Below are positions 54,843 through 63,788 of a stretch of 64,000 nucleotides of DNA, piece by piece. The DNA comes from Aestuariirhabdus haliotis (GTDB taxonomy: Bacteria > Pseudomonadota > Gammaproteobacteria > Pseudomonadales > Aestuariirhabdaceae). Positions within the stretch are counted from its first letter, which is position 1. Each line of letters starts with the position of its first letter. The stretch is taken from the NCBI RefSeq assembly GCF_023509475.1, contig NZ_JAKSDZ010000010.1, forward strand, positions 22,010-86,009, in the 5' to 3' direction. The notes beneath the pieces are model-generated. The model saw only the letters and a list, made by a program, of their open reading frames with translations, did not search any database and was not told the origin of the DNA. The translations under genes and the position numbers were made by a program.

Positions 54843-55853
54843 ATGTTTGATAACAAAGTCTTGATGATCACCGGGGGAACAGGTTCTTTTGGTTATACGG
54901 TGTTGAAACGTTTTCTCAATACCGATGTTCGCGAAATACGCATCTTCAGCCGTGATGAGAAGAAACAGGAAGATATGCGCATTGCGCTGGGCACTGACAA
55001 AGTCAAGTTTTACATTGGTGATGTGCGTGATTACGATAGCATCTCTCAGGCGATGATCGGGGTTGACTACATCTTCCATGCCGCAGCATTGAAACAGGTG
55101 CCCTCCTGCGAGTTTTATCCGATGGAAGCGGTTAAGACCAATGTAATAGGAACGGAAAACGTACTCAATGCAGCAAATGCCAATGGTGTGCAACGAGTTG
55201 TGGTGCTTAGTACCGATAAGGCTGTGTACCCCATAAACGCCATGGGTATCTCTAAGGCGATGGCCGAAAAGCTAATGGTCGCGAAATCTCGCTTGATTCC
55301 TGAGACGGGTCCGGTCATCTGTGCCACCCGCTACGGCAATGTTATGGCTTCCCGTGGTTCTGTGATTCCATTGTTTGTTAGTCAGTTGAAATCTGGTGAA
55401 CCATTGACGGTTACCGATCCCAATATGACGCGTTTTCTGATGTCACTTGAGGATTCTGTTGACTTAGTATTGCATGCATTTGAGCATGCCGAGCAGGGTG
55501 ACATCTTTGTACAGAAGGCACCTGCTTCAACGGTTGAAGACTTGGCCAAAGCCCTTAAGGAACTGTTTTCGAGCGATAGCAAAATTAAGGTGATTGGTAC
55601 CCGGCATGGAGAAAAACTCTATGAATCTCTTATCTCTCGCGAAGAGATGGCAAAAGCTGAAGATATGGGACGCTATTATCGAATACCAGCAGATAACCGC
55701 GACCTGAACTATAACAAATTCTTCGACGAAGGTGAGCAGCAACTGTCGGACATGGATGACTATACCTCGCACAATACCGAGCGCCTTAACATTCGAGGCA
55801 TCAAGGAGCTCCTTCTGAAGCTTGATTACATTCAGGAGCAGACAGATGCTTAA
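54843..55853 (+). CDS. fnlA: UDP-GlcNAc 4,6-dehydratase/5-epimerase (FnlA/WbvB/WbjB)
   Basis: A 336-residue inverting 4,6-dehydratase that starts L-6-deoxyhexosamine synthesis from UDP-GlcNAc. The nucleotide motif TGGTGSFG is near residues 9-16 and the Ser-Met-Lys style active site is in 'STDKAVYPINAMGISKAMAEK'. HGEKLYESLIS is the family C-terminal motif. It lies 99 bp after the 4-ketoreductase gene and overlaps the epimerase gene by 8 bp. Confidence 0.94.
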   Translation: MFDNKVLMITGGTGSFGYTVLKRFLNTDVREIRIFSRDEKKQEDMRIALGTDKVKFYIGDVRDYDSISQAMIGVDYIFHAAALKQVPSCEFYPMEAVKTNVIGTENVLNAANANGVQRVVVLSTDKAVYPINAMGISKAMAEKLMVAKSRLIPETGPVICATRYGNVMASRGSVIPLFVSQLKSGEPLTVTDPNMTRFLMSLEDSVDLVLHAFEHAEQGDIFVQKAPASTVEDLAKALKELFSSDSKIKVIGTRHGEKLYESLISREEMAKAEDMGRYYRIPADNRDLNYNKFFDEGEQQLSDMDDYTSHNTERLNIRGIKELLLKLDYIQEQTDA

Positions 55854-56973
55854 AGTTATGACCTTAGTAGGTACACGACCGGAGTTGATCAAAATGAGCA
55901 GAGTAATTGCCGAATTTGATCAGCAGGTTCATCATGTGTTGGTGCACTCGGGGCAAAATTACGATTACGAACTTAATCAGGTGTTCTTTGATGATCTGGG
56001 CATTCGTAGGCCGGATCATTTTTTAGGGGCTGTCGGCGACTCTGCGGCTAAAACTATCGCTGAAGTAATAGCGAAAGCAGATGATGTATTGGCGTTAGAA
56101 CAACCTGACGCCATTCTCCTCTATGGTGACACCAACACCTGTCTGGCTATTATTTCTGCAAAACGGCGAAAAATTCCCGTTTTCCATATGGAGGCGGGGA
56201 ATCGTTGTTTCGATCAACGCGTGCCGGAGGAGCTTAATCGTAAGGTTCTTGATCATCTTAGTGACATCAATATGGTGCTCACCGAACATGCTCGGCGTTA
56301 TTTGATTGCTGAAGGTATACGTCCAGAGACAATTATCAAGACGGGTTCCCATATGGAAGAAGTGCTTGACTATTACATGCCAAAAATTCAAGAGTCAACT
56401 GTAGTCCGAGACTCAGGGTTGGAGGAGGGCAAGTATTTTATTGTCAGTGCCCATCGGGAAGAAAATGTTGATACTCCCCACAATCTAAGGGATCTGCTCG
56501 CAACGCTTCATGCTTTGGCTGATCATTACCAATTACCTATCATAGTTTCTACCCATCCTAGAACACGGAAGAGGCTGGAGGAACTTGGTGAATCTCTCGA
56601 CCATCCATTGATACGATTCGAAAAGCCATTTGGCTTGCTCGACTATATGAAGTTGCAGATGTCTGCATTTTGTATATTGTCAGATAGCGGAACTATCACT
56701 GAAGAGGCTTCACTTCTCAATCTACCAGCGATAACTATTCGTAATGCTCATGAACGGCCAGAGGGTATGGACGAAGGTACTCTGATTATGAGTGGTTTAA
56801 AAAAAGAACGGGTTATGGATGCGGTTAGGGTGATAACCAGTCAGCATGACCTTAAACGAAGGGTTATCCCCGTTGTCAAAGATTATCAGGCAGGTCTTGT
56901 CTCCAAACAAGTTTTGCGGGTTGTGTTGAGTTATACCGATTACATCAACCGCACGGTATGGCATAAAAGCTGA
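55846..56973 (+). CDS. fnlC: UDP-sugar 2-epimerase (FnlC/WbvD/WbjD)
   Basis: A 375-residue non-hydrolysing 2-epimerase that inverts C2 at the end of UDP-L-FucNAc or UDP-L-QuiNAc synthesis. The start at ATG 55846 ('MLKVMTLVGTRPELIKMSRV') is the family opening; HSGQNYDYELNQVFF, YGDTNTCLA and 'HMEAGNRCFDQRVPEE' are conserved, with the N-R-C-F pattern that separates FnlC from WecB. It overlaps fnlA by 8 bp and wbpV by 1 bp. Confidence 0.94.
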   Translation: MLKVMTLVGTRPELIKMSRVIAEFDQQVHHVLVHSGQNYDYELNQVFFDDLGIRRPDHFLGAVGDSAAKTIAEVIAKADDVLALEQPDAILLYGDTNTCLAIISAKRRKIPVFHMEAGNRCFDQRVPEELNRKVLDHLSDINMVLTEHARRYLIAEGIRPETIIKTGSHMEEVLDYYMPKIQESTVVRDSGLEEGKYFIVSAHREENVDTPHNLRDLLATLHALADHYQLPIIVSTHPRTRKRLEELGESLDHPLIRFEKPFGLLDYMKLQMSAFCILSDSGTITEEASLLNLPAITIRNAHERPEGMDEGTLIMSGLKKERVMDAVRVITSQHDLKRRVIPVVKDYQAGLVSKQVLRVVLSYTDYINRTVWHKS

Positions 56974-57935
56974 TGGGGAAAATTCTTTTAACAGGAGCTA
57001 CGGGTTTTGTTGGATCCCGAATTTTGCAGTATTTGCTTTCCAGTCAACGCTACGGAGTAATTGCTGCGTTGCGCAATGATCACACCGGCCTTCCCACTGG
57101 TGTCTTAAAAACAGCTGTCGGGAATATAGATTCGAGCACTGATTGGGATCAGAGTCTTTTAGGTTGTGAAGTAGTTATACATTCTGCTGCTCGTGTTCAC
57201 GTAATGAACGATAATACAGATGATCCACTGTTAGAATTTCGCCGCGTTAATGTTGAAGGAACGCTTAATTTTGCGCGACAAGCTGCGAAGAAGGGCATTC
57301 GACGGTTTATTTTTATTAGTTCAATTAAGGTTAATGGCGAAGAAACGACACCTGGCAGCCCTTATTGTGCAGATGACATCCCTGATCCTCGAGATCCCTA
57401 TGGGATTTCTAAAATGGAGGCAGAGCAGGGTCTACGAAACATCGCTGATAGCAGCAATATGGAAGTAGTGATCATTCGCCCTGTTCTGGTTTATGGGCCT
57501 GAAGTTAAAGCAAACTTTCATACTATGATGAAATGGCTCTATAAAGGCGTACCTCTGCCCTTGGGATCCATTAATAACTCCCGAAGTTTGGTGGCTTTAG
57601 ATAATCTGGTAGATCTTATTGTGCATTGTATTGATTGTCCTACGGCAGCTAACCAAACCTTTTTAGTTAGTGATGGTGAAGATTTATCAACTACCGAGTT
57701 GCTTCGTAAAATGTCGCGTGCTCTTGGTAAACCAGATCGCTTAATACCCATGCCATCGATTTTGCTAAAATTCGTCGCTGCCTTGTTTGGAAAACGAAGT
57801 ATGTCTCAACGGCTATGCGGTTCTTTACAAGTTGATATCACCAAAACTCAAGAACTGTTGAAGTGGACGCCTCCAGTTTCTGTGGAAACAGCTCTGCAAA
57901 ATACTGCGGACCATTTTTTGGAGCAGTTAAGGTGA
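56973..57935 (+). CDS. wbpV: WbpV-like UDP-4-keto-6-deoxy-GlcNAc reductase
   Basis: A 320-residue short-chain dehydrogenase. TGATGFVGSRIL is the Rossmann motif; Tyr-x3-Lys is in DPYGISKMEAE; the 'RPVLVYGPEVKANFHTMM' and NNSRSLVALDNLVDLI segments are typical of WbpV, which reduces the WbpM product to UDP-D-QuiNAc. It starts in TGATG, directly coupled to fnlC, and overlaps wbpL by 4 bp. A 4-epimerase is a less likely alternative. Confidence 0.88.
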   Translation: MGKILLTGATGFVGSRILQYLLSSQRYGVIAALRNDHTGLPTGVLKTAVGNIDSSTDWDQSLLGCEVVIHSAARVHVMNDNTDDPLLEFRRVNVEGTLNFARQAAKKGIRRFIFISSIKVNGEETTPGSPYCADDIPDPRDPYGISKMEAEQGLRNIADSSNMEVVIIRPVLVYGPEVKANFHTMMKWLYKGVPLPLGSINNSRSLVALDNLVDLIVHCIDCPTAANQTFLVSDGEDLSTTELLRKMSRALGKPDRLIPMPSILLKFVAALFGKRSMSQRLCGSLQVDITKTQELLKWTPPVSVETALQNTADHFLEQLR

Positions 57936-58960
57936 ACCTTCTCTGGTGGCTGCTACCCATAGTGCTATGTTGTTCTCTACTGTTTACTTGGTTATTACGC
58001 CGATATGCACTAGCGCGTAGCTTGATAGATATTCCGAATCATCGTAGCTCTCATTCAGTACCGACTCCACGTGGAGGAGGGGTGGCAATTGTAATTTGCT
58101 TCTTACTCTCTCTGCTTTTTTTGTTTTTTGCTGGATTTGTTGATCAATCATTCTTTATCGCCTTTGCTGGGGGGGGGGCGGGTATAGCGCTCCTTGGTTT
58201 TTTGGACGATCACGGCCATATTCCTGCACGATGGCGGTTGGTTGGGCATTTTCTTGCCAGTGCCTGGCTTCTTTTCTGGATCGGAGGGTTGCCAACGATT
58301 TATGCTTTCGGCGTAACTCTTTCATTGGGCTGGATTGGTAATTTTATAGGGGTTGTTTTTCTTGTTTGGCTTTTGAATCTCTATAACTTTATGGATGGCA
58401 TCGATGGTATTGCGGCAATTGAGGCCATCTTTGTTTGCTTGGGAGGGGGGTTACTGTACTTGGTAGTAGGGGAATTATCTTACATTTGGCCACTGCTGCT
58501 GCTGGCAGCTTCTGTTTTTGGATTTCTCTACTGGAACTTTCCGCCCGCTAGAATCTTTATGGGAGATGCAGGTAGCGGATTTCTTGGGTTTGTTCTGGCA
58601 GGCCTAGCGCTTCAAGCTGCCTGGGTCGATTCTGTTTTGCTATGGGGGTGGTTGATACTTCTTGCCGTGTTTATTGTTGATGCAACGTTCACCCTTTTAC
58701 GGCGATTATTGCGCGGTGATAAGGTTTATGAGGCCCATCGTAGCCATGCTTACCAATATGCATCTCGTAAGTATCGGAGTCATAGGTCTGTTTCGCTGGC
58801 GGTGTTGACTATTAATGTATTGTGGTTGTTACCCTTAGCCGTTACGGTGGCCATTGGCTATATTGATGGAGCATTGGGTTTCACTATCTCTTGTTTACCT
58901 TTGATAGGTTTGGCCTTTTTAAATAAGGCAGGTGAACTTGAGACTCCTGGGCGTTTTTAG
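57932..58960 (+). CDS. wbpL: WbpL-like initiating sugar-phosphate transferase
   Basis: A 342-residue inner-membrane enzyme of the WecA/MraY family with about 11 helices that moves sugar-1-phosphate (for WbpL, D-QuiNAc or D-FucNAc) to undecaprenyl phosphate. The start is a GTG in GTGA. RGGGVAIV (near 47-54), NLYNFMDGIDGIAAIE, the catalytic-type 'FMGDAGSGFLGF' and the HRSHAYQ loop are conserved. A run of ten Gs at 58169-58178 encodes residues 80-82; a change of one base would truncate the protein soon after. Confidence 0.94.
   Translation: MNLLWWLLPIVLCCSLLFTWLLRRYALARSLIDIPNHRSSHSVPTPRGGGVAIVICFLLSLLFLFFAGFVDQSFFIAFAGGGAGIALLGFLDDHGHIPARWRLVGHFLASAWLLFWIGGLPTIYAFGVTLSLGWIGNFIGVVFLVWLLNLYNFMDGIDGIAAIEAIFVCLGGGLLYLVVGELSYIWPLLLLAASVFGFLYWNFPPARIFMGDAGSGFLGFVLAGLALQAAWVDSVLLWGWLILLAVFIVDATFTLLRRLLRGDKVYEAHRSHAYQYASRKYRSHRSVSLAVLTINVLWLLPLAVTVAIGYIDGALGFTISCLPLIGLAFLNKAGELETPGRF
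58169..58178 (+). repeat. Poly-G tract (10 G) inside wbpL
   Basis: Ten consecutive Gs at codons 80-83 of wbpL. With 9 Gs the frame reaches a TAG within six codons; with 11 it stops after about 58 codons (near 58341). In both cases only about a quarter to 40% of the protein is made. The tract length in this genome keeps the gene in frame. Confidence 0.75.
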
Positions 58961-59031
58961 ATCTATTGAGTTATATGGTTCTGTGGATTGTTGATAACTG
59001 TGTTTATTACTAATCGAAAATCAAATTTATA

Positions 59032-61026
59032 ATGACTATTAAACAAGCATTGTTAGGACTTTCCCGCAAACAGAAGCGTTCACTGCAGGTGGCTACGGAT
59101 ATACTCCTTATCTGGCTGGCGCTCTGGCTCGCCTTTTTTATCCGGCTTGGGACAGATCAATTAATCAACCCACTTGGCGATCATTGGTGGCTGTTTGCTG
59201 CAGCGCCTTTAACCGCGTTGCCTTTCTTTGTCACGATGGGGCTTTATCGGGCGGTTATGCGCTATATAGGTCGTGATGCACTGATTACCATCGTCCAGGC
59301 GACCGCTTTATCGGCACTGCTCTTAACCCTACTTGTCTATTGGTATCGAGGCGATGTTTTAGTCCCGCGCTCGGTGGTATTCATCTACTGGTTGCTTGCC
59401 ACTGCTTTTGTCGGAGGGCTTCGGCTGTTTATGCGGCGCTATTTTGTTACCGATACGCCGCTGTTTTATCCATTGACTCGCTTTCGAAAGCACCAGAACA
59501 TCATGGATAAACGGACTCCTGTTGCAATTTATGGCGCAGGTGATGCTGGGTTTCAGTTGTTGTCAGCCTTGGAGCGAAGCTCCGAACTATTGCCTCTAGC
59601 CTTTATTGACGATGATCGATCTCTTGCCGGTCGCGTTATTGCGGGCTTACGTGTTTATACCCCCAAACATATTGAGCAACTGATCTCTGAAACGGGTTGC
59701 CAAGAGGTTTTGTTGGCACTTCCTAGTGCAACTCGCCAACGCCGTAGGGAAATCATTGAGCAGCTCGAGCCCTATCCGGTTCATGTCCGCACATTACCCG
59801 ATATCAATGAGATCGCTACAGGTAAGATCAAGGTTGATGATATTAGAGAGGTCGGTATAGAGGACGTTTTAGGGCGTGATCAGGTTACGCCGGATGTGAC
59901 ACTGCTACAGCATTGTATTGAAGCTAAAGTCGTAATGGTAACAGGTGCAGGGGGGTCGATAGGCTCGGAACTTTGTCGAAAAATCATTGAAATAGCGCCA
60001 ACTACCCTTGTGCTGTATGAACACTCTGAATTCAATCTGTATCAGATCCATCGTGAATTGGAGTCAATTGCCGATAGTCTGGGGGGGGCGATCAAGCTTG
60101 TCCCTATTCTAGGATCTGTGAGAAACCCCAAGCGTCTTGTTGCGGTTTTACAACGCTATTCGGTTGCAACGGTATACCATGCGGCGGCCTACAAACATGT
60201 TCCTATTGTTGAGCATAATGTCGCCGAAGGTATTGAGAATAATGTCCAGGGTACAGTGCATGCAGCTCTCTCTTCGATCATTGCTGGCGTGGAGAGTTTC
60301 GTGCTTATCTCTACGGACAAGGCCGTGCGACCAACCAACGTGATGGGGGGCTCCAAACGTTTAGCAGAGATGGCATTGCAGGCCTTGGCTACTGCTGCTC
60401 AGGTTACTCTTAGTCAGCCCGAGCTATATGGAGTTGAATCATCTGAGTTTACGAATAAAACCCGTTTCACGATGGTCAGGTTTGGTAATGTGCTGGGCTC
60501 TTCGGGCTCCGTTATTCCTCTCTTTCGTCAGCAAATCGCTAATGGTGGACCGGTAACCGTAACTCACCCTAATATCACTAGATATTTTATGACCATACCC
60601 GAGGCGGCACAGCTGGTGATCCAAGCCGGCTCGATGGGTGAAGGTGGTGATGTTTTTGTTCTGGATATGGGCGAGCCGATAAAAATTGCTGATTTGGCTG
60701 TTAAGATGATCCACATTGCAGGTTTAAGTCTACGGGATGAGACTAATCCAGAAGGTGATATCGCAGTTGAATATTCTGGCTTACGTCCTGGTGAAAAGCT
60801 CTACGAAGAGCTGTTAATCGGTGATGCCGTAGGGTCAACCAGCCACCCCATGATTATGCGCGCTGAAGAAGAGTTTATCAGTTGGGAACGATTTGATGAG
60901 CTATTAAATCAGTTATCACGGGCCTTAGAGGAAGGTGATTTCGTGTCAGTTAGAGCCTTGATGGTCAAACATGTAGCTGGGTTCAAGCCCGATTCCAGTA
61001 TTGTTGATTGGATGGCTCGAGTATAA
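59032..61026 (+). CDS. wbpM: WbpM-like UDP-GlcNAc 4,6-dehydratase (membrane-bound)
   Basis: A 664-residue protein: four N-terminal helices (about 20-38, 52-70, 88-104, 113-131), a Rossmann-like domain (VAIYGAGDAG near 164-173) and a C-terminal dehydratase with TGAGGSIGSE at 304-313 and the Ser-Met-Lys site in 'STDKAVRPTNVMGGSKRLAEM'. It makes the 4-keto-6-deoxy intermediate used by WbpV. Length equals WbpM (665). A G-run of eight (60081-60088) lies inside. It is the last gene of the locus. Confidence 0.95.
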   Translation: MTIKQALLGLSRKQKRSLQVATDILLIWLALWLAFFIRLGTDQLINPLGDHWWLFAAAPLTALPFFVTMGLYRAVMRYIGRDALITIVQATALSALLLTLLVYWYRGDVLVPRSVVFIYWLLATAFVGGLRLFMRRYFVTDTPLFYPLTRFRKHQNIMDKRTPVAIYGAGDAGFQLLSALERSSELLPLAFIDDDRSLAGRVIAGLRVYTPKHIEQLISETGCQEVLLALPSATRQRRREIIEQLEPYPVHVRTLPDINEIATGKIKVDDIREVGIEDVLGRDQVTPDVTLLQHCIEAKVVMVTGAGGSIGSELCRKIIEIAPTTLVLYEHSEFNLYQIHRELESIADSLGGAIKLVPILGSVRNPKRLVAVLQRYSVATVYHAAAYKHVPIVEHNVAEGIENNVQGTVHAALSSIIAGVESFVLISTDKAVRPTNVMGGSKRLAEMALQALATAAQVTLSQPELYGVESSEFTNKTRFTMVRFGNVLGSSGSVIPLFRQQIANGGPVTVTHPNITRYFMTIPEAAQLVIQAGSMGEGGDVFVLDMGEPIKIADLAVKMIHIAGLSLRDETNPEGDIAVEYSGLRPGEKLYEELLIGDAVGSTSHPMIMRAEEEFISWERFDELLNQLSRALEEGDFVSVRALMVKHVAGFKPDSSIVDWMARV

Positions 61027-61175
61027 ATCATTCCATGTCTTTACGAGTTGTGGCCAAGAGTGATTAATTCCGCTTAGTGAAACTTTATTCCTTAGTTACC
61101 CCCAAATTGATTGGCGAAGAACCCTTGTCGTACCTAGAATGGATGGACAAGGAATAAACTTGCTTTGGGGGAAGT

Positions 61176-61766
61176 ATGAGCAATATTGTTTGGCATGAAC
61201 AGGCAGTAACCAAGTCGGATAGGGCCAGTCTGGCAAAACAGAAGCCCTGCCTTGTCTGGTTTACCGGTTTGAGTGGTTCTGGAAAATCGACCATTGCTAA
61301 TGCGTTAGAGCAGGAGTTACATCGACGGGGTTTCCATACCTATCTTCTGGATGGTGATAACGTTCGCCATGGCTTGAATAAAGACCTTGGTTTTACCGAT
61401 GAAGACCGAGTGGAGAATATCCGCCGTATTGGAGAGATGGCTCACCTGTTTGTCGATGCCGGTGTTATTGTGATGAGTGCCTTTATCTCACCCTTTGCGG
61501 CTGAACGAGAAATGGTGCGGGGTTTGCTTGAACCTGACGAATTTATCGAAGTCTATATGAATGCACCTCTTGAGGTCTGTGAGGGGCGTGACCCAAAGGG
61601 CTTGTATTTGAAAGCCAGGCAAGGTGAAATACAGAACTTTACTGGTATTGATTCTGCCTACGAAATACCCCGGCAGGCAGATGTTGCCCTGGATACAGGA
61701 ACCCTTCCAGTCGAAGCCTGTGTGGAACAGTTGGTGAATTATATGGAAGCCAATGGGTACATATAG
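61176..61766 (+). CDS. cysC: Adenylylsulfate (APS) kinase
   Basis: A 196-residue cytosolic kinase that makes PAPS from APS and ATP. Walker A GLSGSGKST is at residues 31-39, and 'LLDGDNVRHGLNKDLGF' plus 'FISPFAAEREMVR' are CysC signatures. CysDN is not in the window. It lies 149 bp after wbpM and 119 bp before the permease gene, suggesting sulfate activation, either for cysteine or for sulfation of the polymer. Confidence 0.96.
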   Translation: MSNIVWHEQAVTKSDRASLAKQKPCLVWFTGLSGSGKSTIANALEQELHRRGFHTYLLDGDNVRHGLNKDLGFTDEDRVENIRRIGEMAHLFVDAGVIVMSAFISPFAAEREMVRGLLEPDEFIEVYMNAPLEVCEGRDPKGLYLKARQGEIQNFTGIDSAYEIPRQADVALDTGTLPVEACVEQLVNYMEANGYI

Positions 61767-61885
61767 CCGATGCTGTTAGCGGCATATGGGAAAACTAACA
61801 GGGCACCACTGAACAGCTCAATATTCACAGTGTGGGTTGCCCGATGCATAGCTCCAGTTATCTGGAACAACCAAGCGGCACTATT

Positions 61886-63625
61886 ATGACTCTACTATCG
61901 GTCATAGTATTCTTAGTGTTGATCGCGCTGTTGATTTCGCTGATTGTAACCCGAATTAAACCCGCATTCCTGTTTGGTATTTGCCTGCTGGTATTCTATC
62001 TACTGGGTTTGATTGATCGCTCAATAATGCTAGCTAACTTCATTAATGGCTCTTTGCTGACACTATTGCTATTGCTATTGGTCTCAGTGGGGTTGGAAAA
62101 AAGCCGGCTCTTGGACGGGCTTACTCGTTTCCTGCTAAATCGAAACGAGCGATCATCGTTACTGCGACTTGGTGGTCTCACTGCACTGCTTTCAGCGTTT
62201 TTAAATAATACCGCTGTTGTCGCAGCATTAATGGGGCGCATTGCCTCGCAGAAACGTATAGCACCTTCCCGGTTATTGATTCCTTTATCCTATGCGGCAG
62301 TATTAGGTGGCACGACAACCCTGATTGGCACCTCCACCAACCTGATTGTCAACAGCTTTGTCGAAGCCTCGGGTGGTGATACCTTAGCATTAACCGATTT
62401 TATGTGGGTGGGGATTCCGGTCACCGTTATCGGCGTTTTAGCTTGCGTTGTCCTTGGGCCCCGACTTTTACCTACTTATCCGGCGGTACAGAAGCTGCAA
62501 CGTCGTTATTTTGTGGAAGCGGTTATAGAGTCAGGAGCTCCTTTAATCGGTCGGACCGTGCGTGAGAATCAGTTGCGTCAACTCGATGATCTGTTTCTAG
62601 TTGAGTTACTACGAAATGACCGGGTAATAGCTCCTGTTAGTCCTGACCTGCTATTGGAAGCGGGAGATCGCCTTCTATTCAACGGTGAAACGAGCAATGT
62701 GCAGCAGTTGTCTGCAATAGCTGGCCTGAGGTTAGCCCATGACTCTCAGGGTATGGGCGCCATGCAAGGCGGTATGGCCGAAGCGGTTGTCTCGAATACC
62801 TCGAACCTTGTCGGAAAAACCCTTAAGGATACCGGTTTTCGTGGTCGTTATGATGCCGCAGTGGTTGCGGTGAATCGTGGTCATGAGCAGTTGTCGGGTA
62901 AGCTGGGTAGTCTCGAGTTGCAAGTGGGTGACTGTCTTCTATTGTCAGCCGGGGAGGATTTTGAGCAACGAGCAAGGGACAGTGGAGATTTGCACCTGAT
63001 TGGTAGTGAGAGTGGAAGTGGCCGGCTCAATATGCGCAGTAGTCTACTCTCTTTTTTTACATTCATAGGCGCAATCATTTTGGCTGCTTCAGGTGTATTG
63101 CCCCTGTTCGATGGTTTATTGATTGTACTGTCCTTTTATCTGCTTATGGGCTGGGTCAACGTTGGTGAGCTGGTGCAACGGTTTCCCTATCAGCTCTTTT
63201 TAGTAATTGGCAGTGCCCTTGGTATTGCCCAGGTCGCACAGTCCGTGGGGTTAATCGATATCGCAGTGGCTTTTCTGGTGCCTGACAGTGCTAGTCTTTC
63301 ACCCTGGATGGCTTTGTTGATGGTTTACCTGTTGACGATGTTGTTAACCGAGTTGGTAACAAATAATGTCGCAGCCGCGTTGGCATTCCCGGTTGCCTGG
63401 GGACTGGCAGAAACCTTAGGTGTTTCTACTATGCCCTTTGTTATGGCCGTAGCTTATGGCGCGAGCGCCAGCTTTTTGACTCCCTATGGTTATCAAACCA
63501 ATTTGATGGTGTATGGTGCGGGTAATTATCGTTTTTTTGATTATTTGAAAATGGGATTCCCCATCAGCTTGATCTACGGCACCTTGGTAATGCTGTTGAT
63601 ACCGCTCTTTTTTCCATTTTATTAA
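61886..63625 (+). CDS. SLC13-family permease with TrkA-C domains
   Basis: A 579-residue inner-membrane transporter of the ArsB/NhaD-like SLC13 (sodium/sulfate symporter) class: about 10-11 helices split by two TrkA-C-type regulatory domains near residues 210-380 (for example GAPLIGRTVRENQLRQL and LVGKTLKDTGFRGRYDAAV). 'FLNNTAVVAALMG' and 'LLTELVTNNVAAALAFPV' are the twin family motifs. I chose the ATG at 61886, at the first helix; a GTG at 61832 is an alternative. Being next to cysC, sulfate is the likely substrate (inferred). Confidence 0.88.
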   Translation: MTLLSVIVFLVLIALLISLIVTRIKPAFLFGICLLVFYLLGLIDRSIMLANFINGSLLTLLLLLLVSVGLEKSRLLDGLTRFLLNRNERSSLLRLGGLTALLSAFLNNTAVVAALMGRIASQKRIAPSRLLIPLSYAAVLGGTTTLIGTSTNLIVNSFVEASGGDTLALTDFMWVGIPVTVIGVLACVVLGPRLLPTYPAVQKLQRRYFVEAVIESGAPLIGRTVRENQLRQLDDLFLVELLRNDRVIAPVSPDLLLEAGDRLLFNGETSNVQQLSAIAGLRLAHDSQGMGAMQGGMAEAVVSNTSNLVGKTLKDTGFRGRYDAAVVAVNRGHEQLSGKLGSLELQVGDCLLLSAGEDFEQRARDSGDLHLIGSESGSGRLNMRSSLLSFFTFIGAIILAASGVLPLFDGLLIVLSFYLLMGWVNVGELVQRFPYQLFLVIGSALGIAQVAQSVGLIDIAVAFLVPDSASLSPWMALLMVYLLTMLLTELVTNNVAAALAFPVAWGLAETLGVSTMPFVMAVAYGASASFLTPYGYQTNLMVYGAGNYRFFDYLKMGFPISLIYGTLVMLLIPLFFPFY

Positions 63626-63743
63626 TGCCATCAGGCCCTGGGTTCAGATCCGCAGATTTTTGTGTTCCTTTTACGCTCTCTATTTGGAACTGTAATAGTC
63701 ACCTGCGCCAGATTACAGCCTGAATGGCTAATCTCCTACAAGC

Positions 63744-63760
63744 CCCCATGAGTCATGGGG
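63744..63760. terminator. Small hairpin after the permease gene
   Basis: Perfect seven-base arms CCCCATG and CATGGGG around a three-base loop, 119 bp after the permease stop. There is no T-run directly after it, so termination is uncertain. The rest of 63626-63788 shows nothing clear. Confidence 0.35.
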
Positions 63761-63788
63761 TGTTATGAGCTTTGCTCTTATCTTATTA

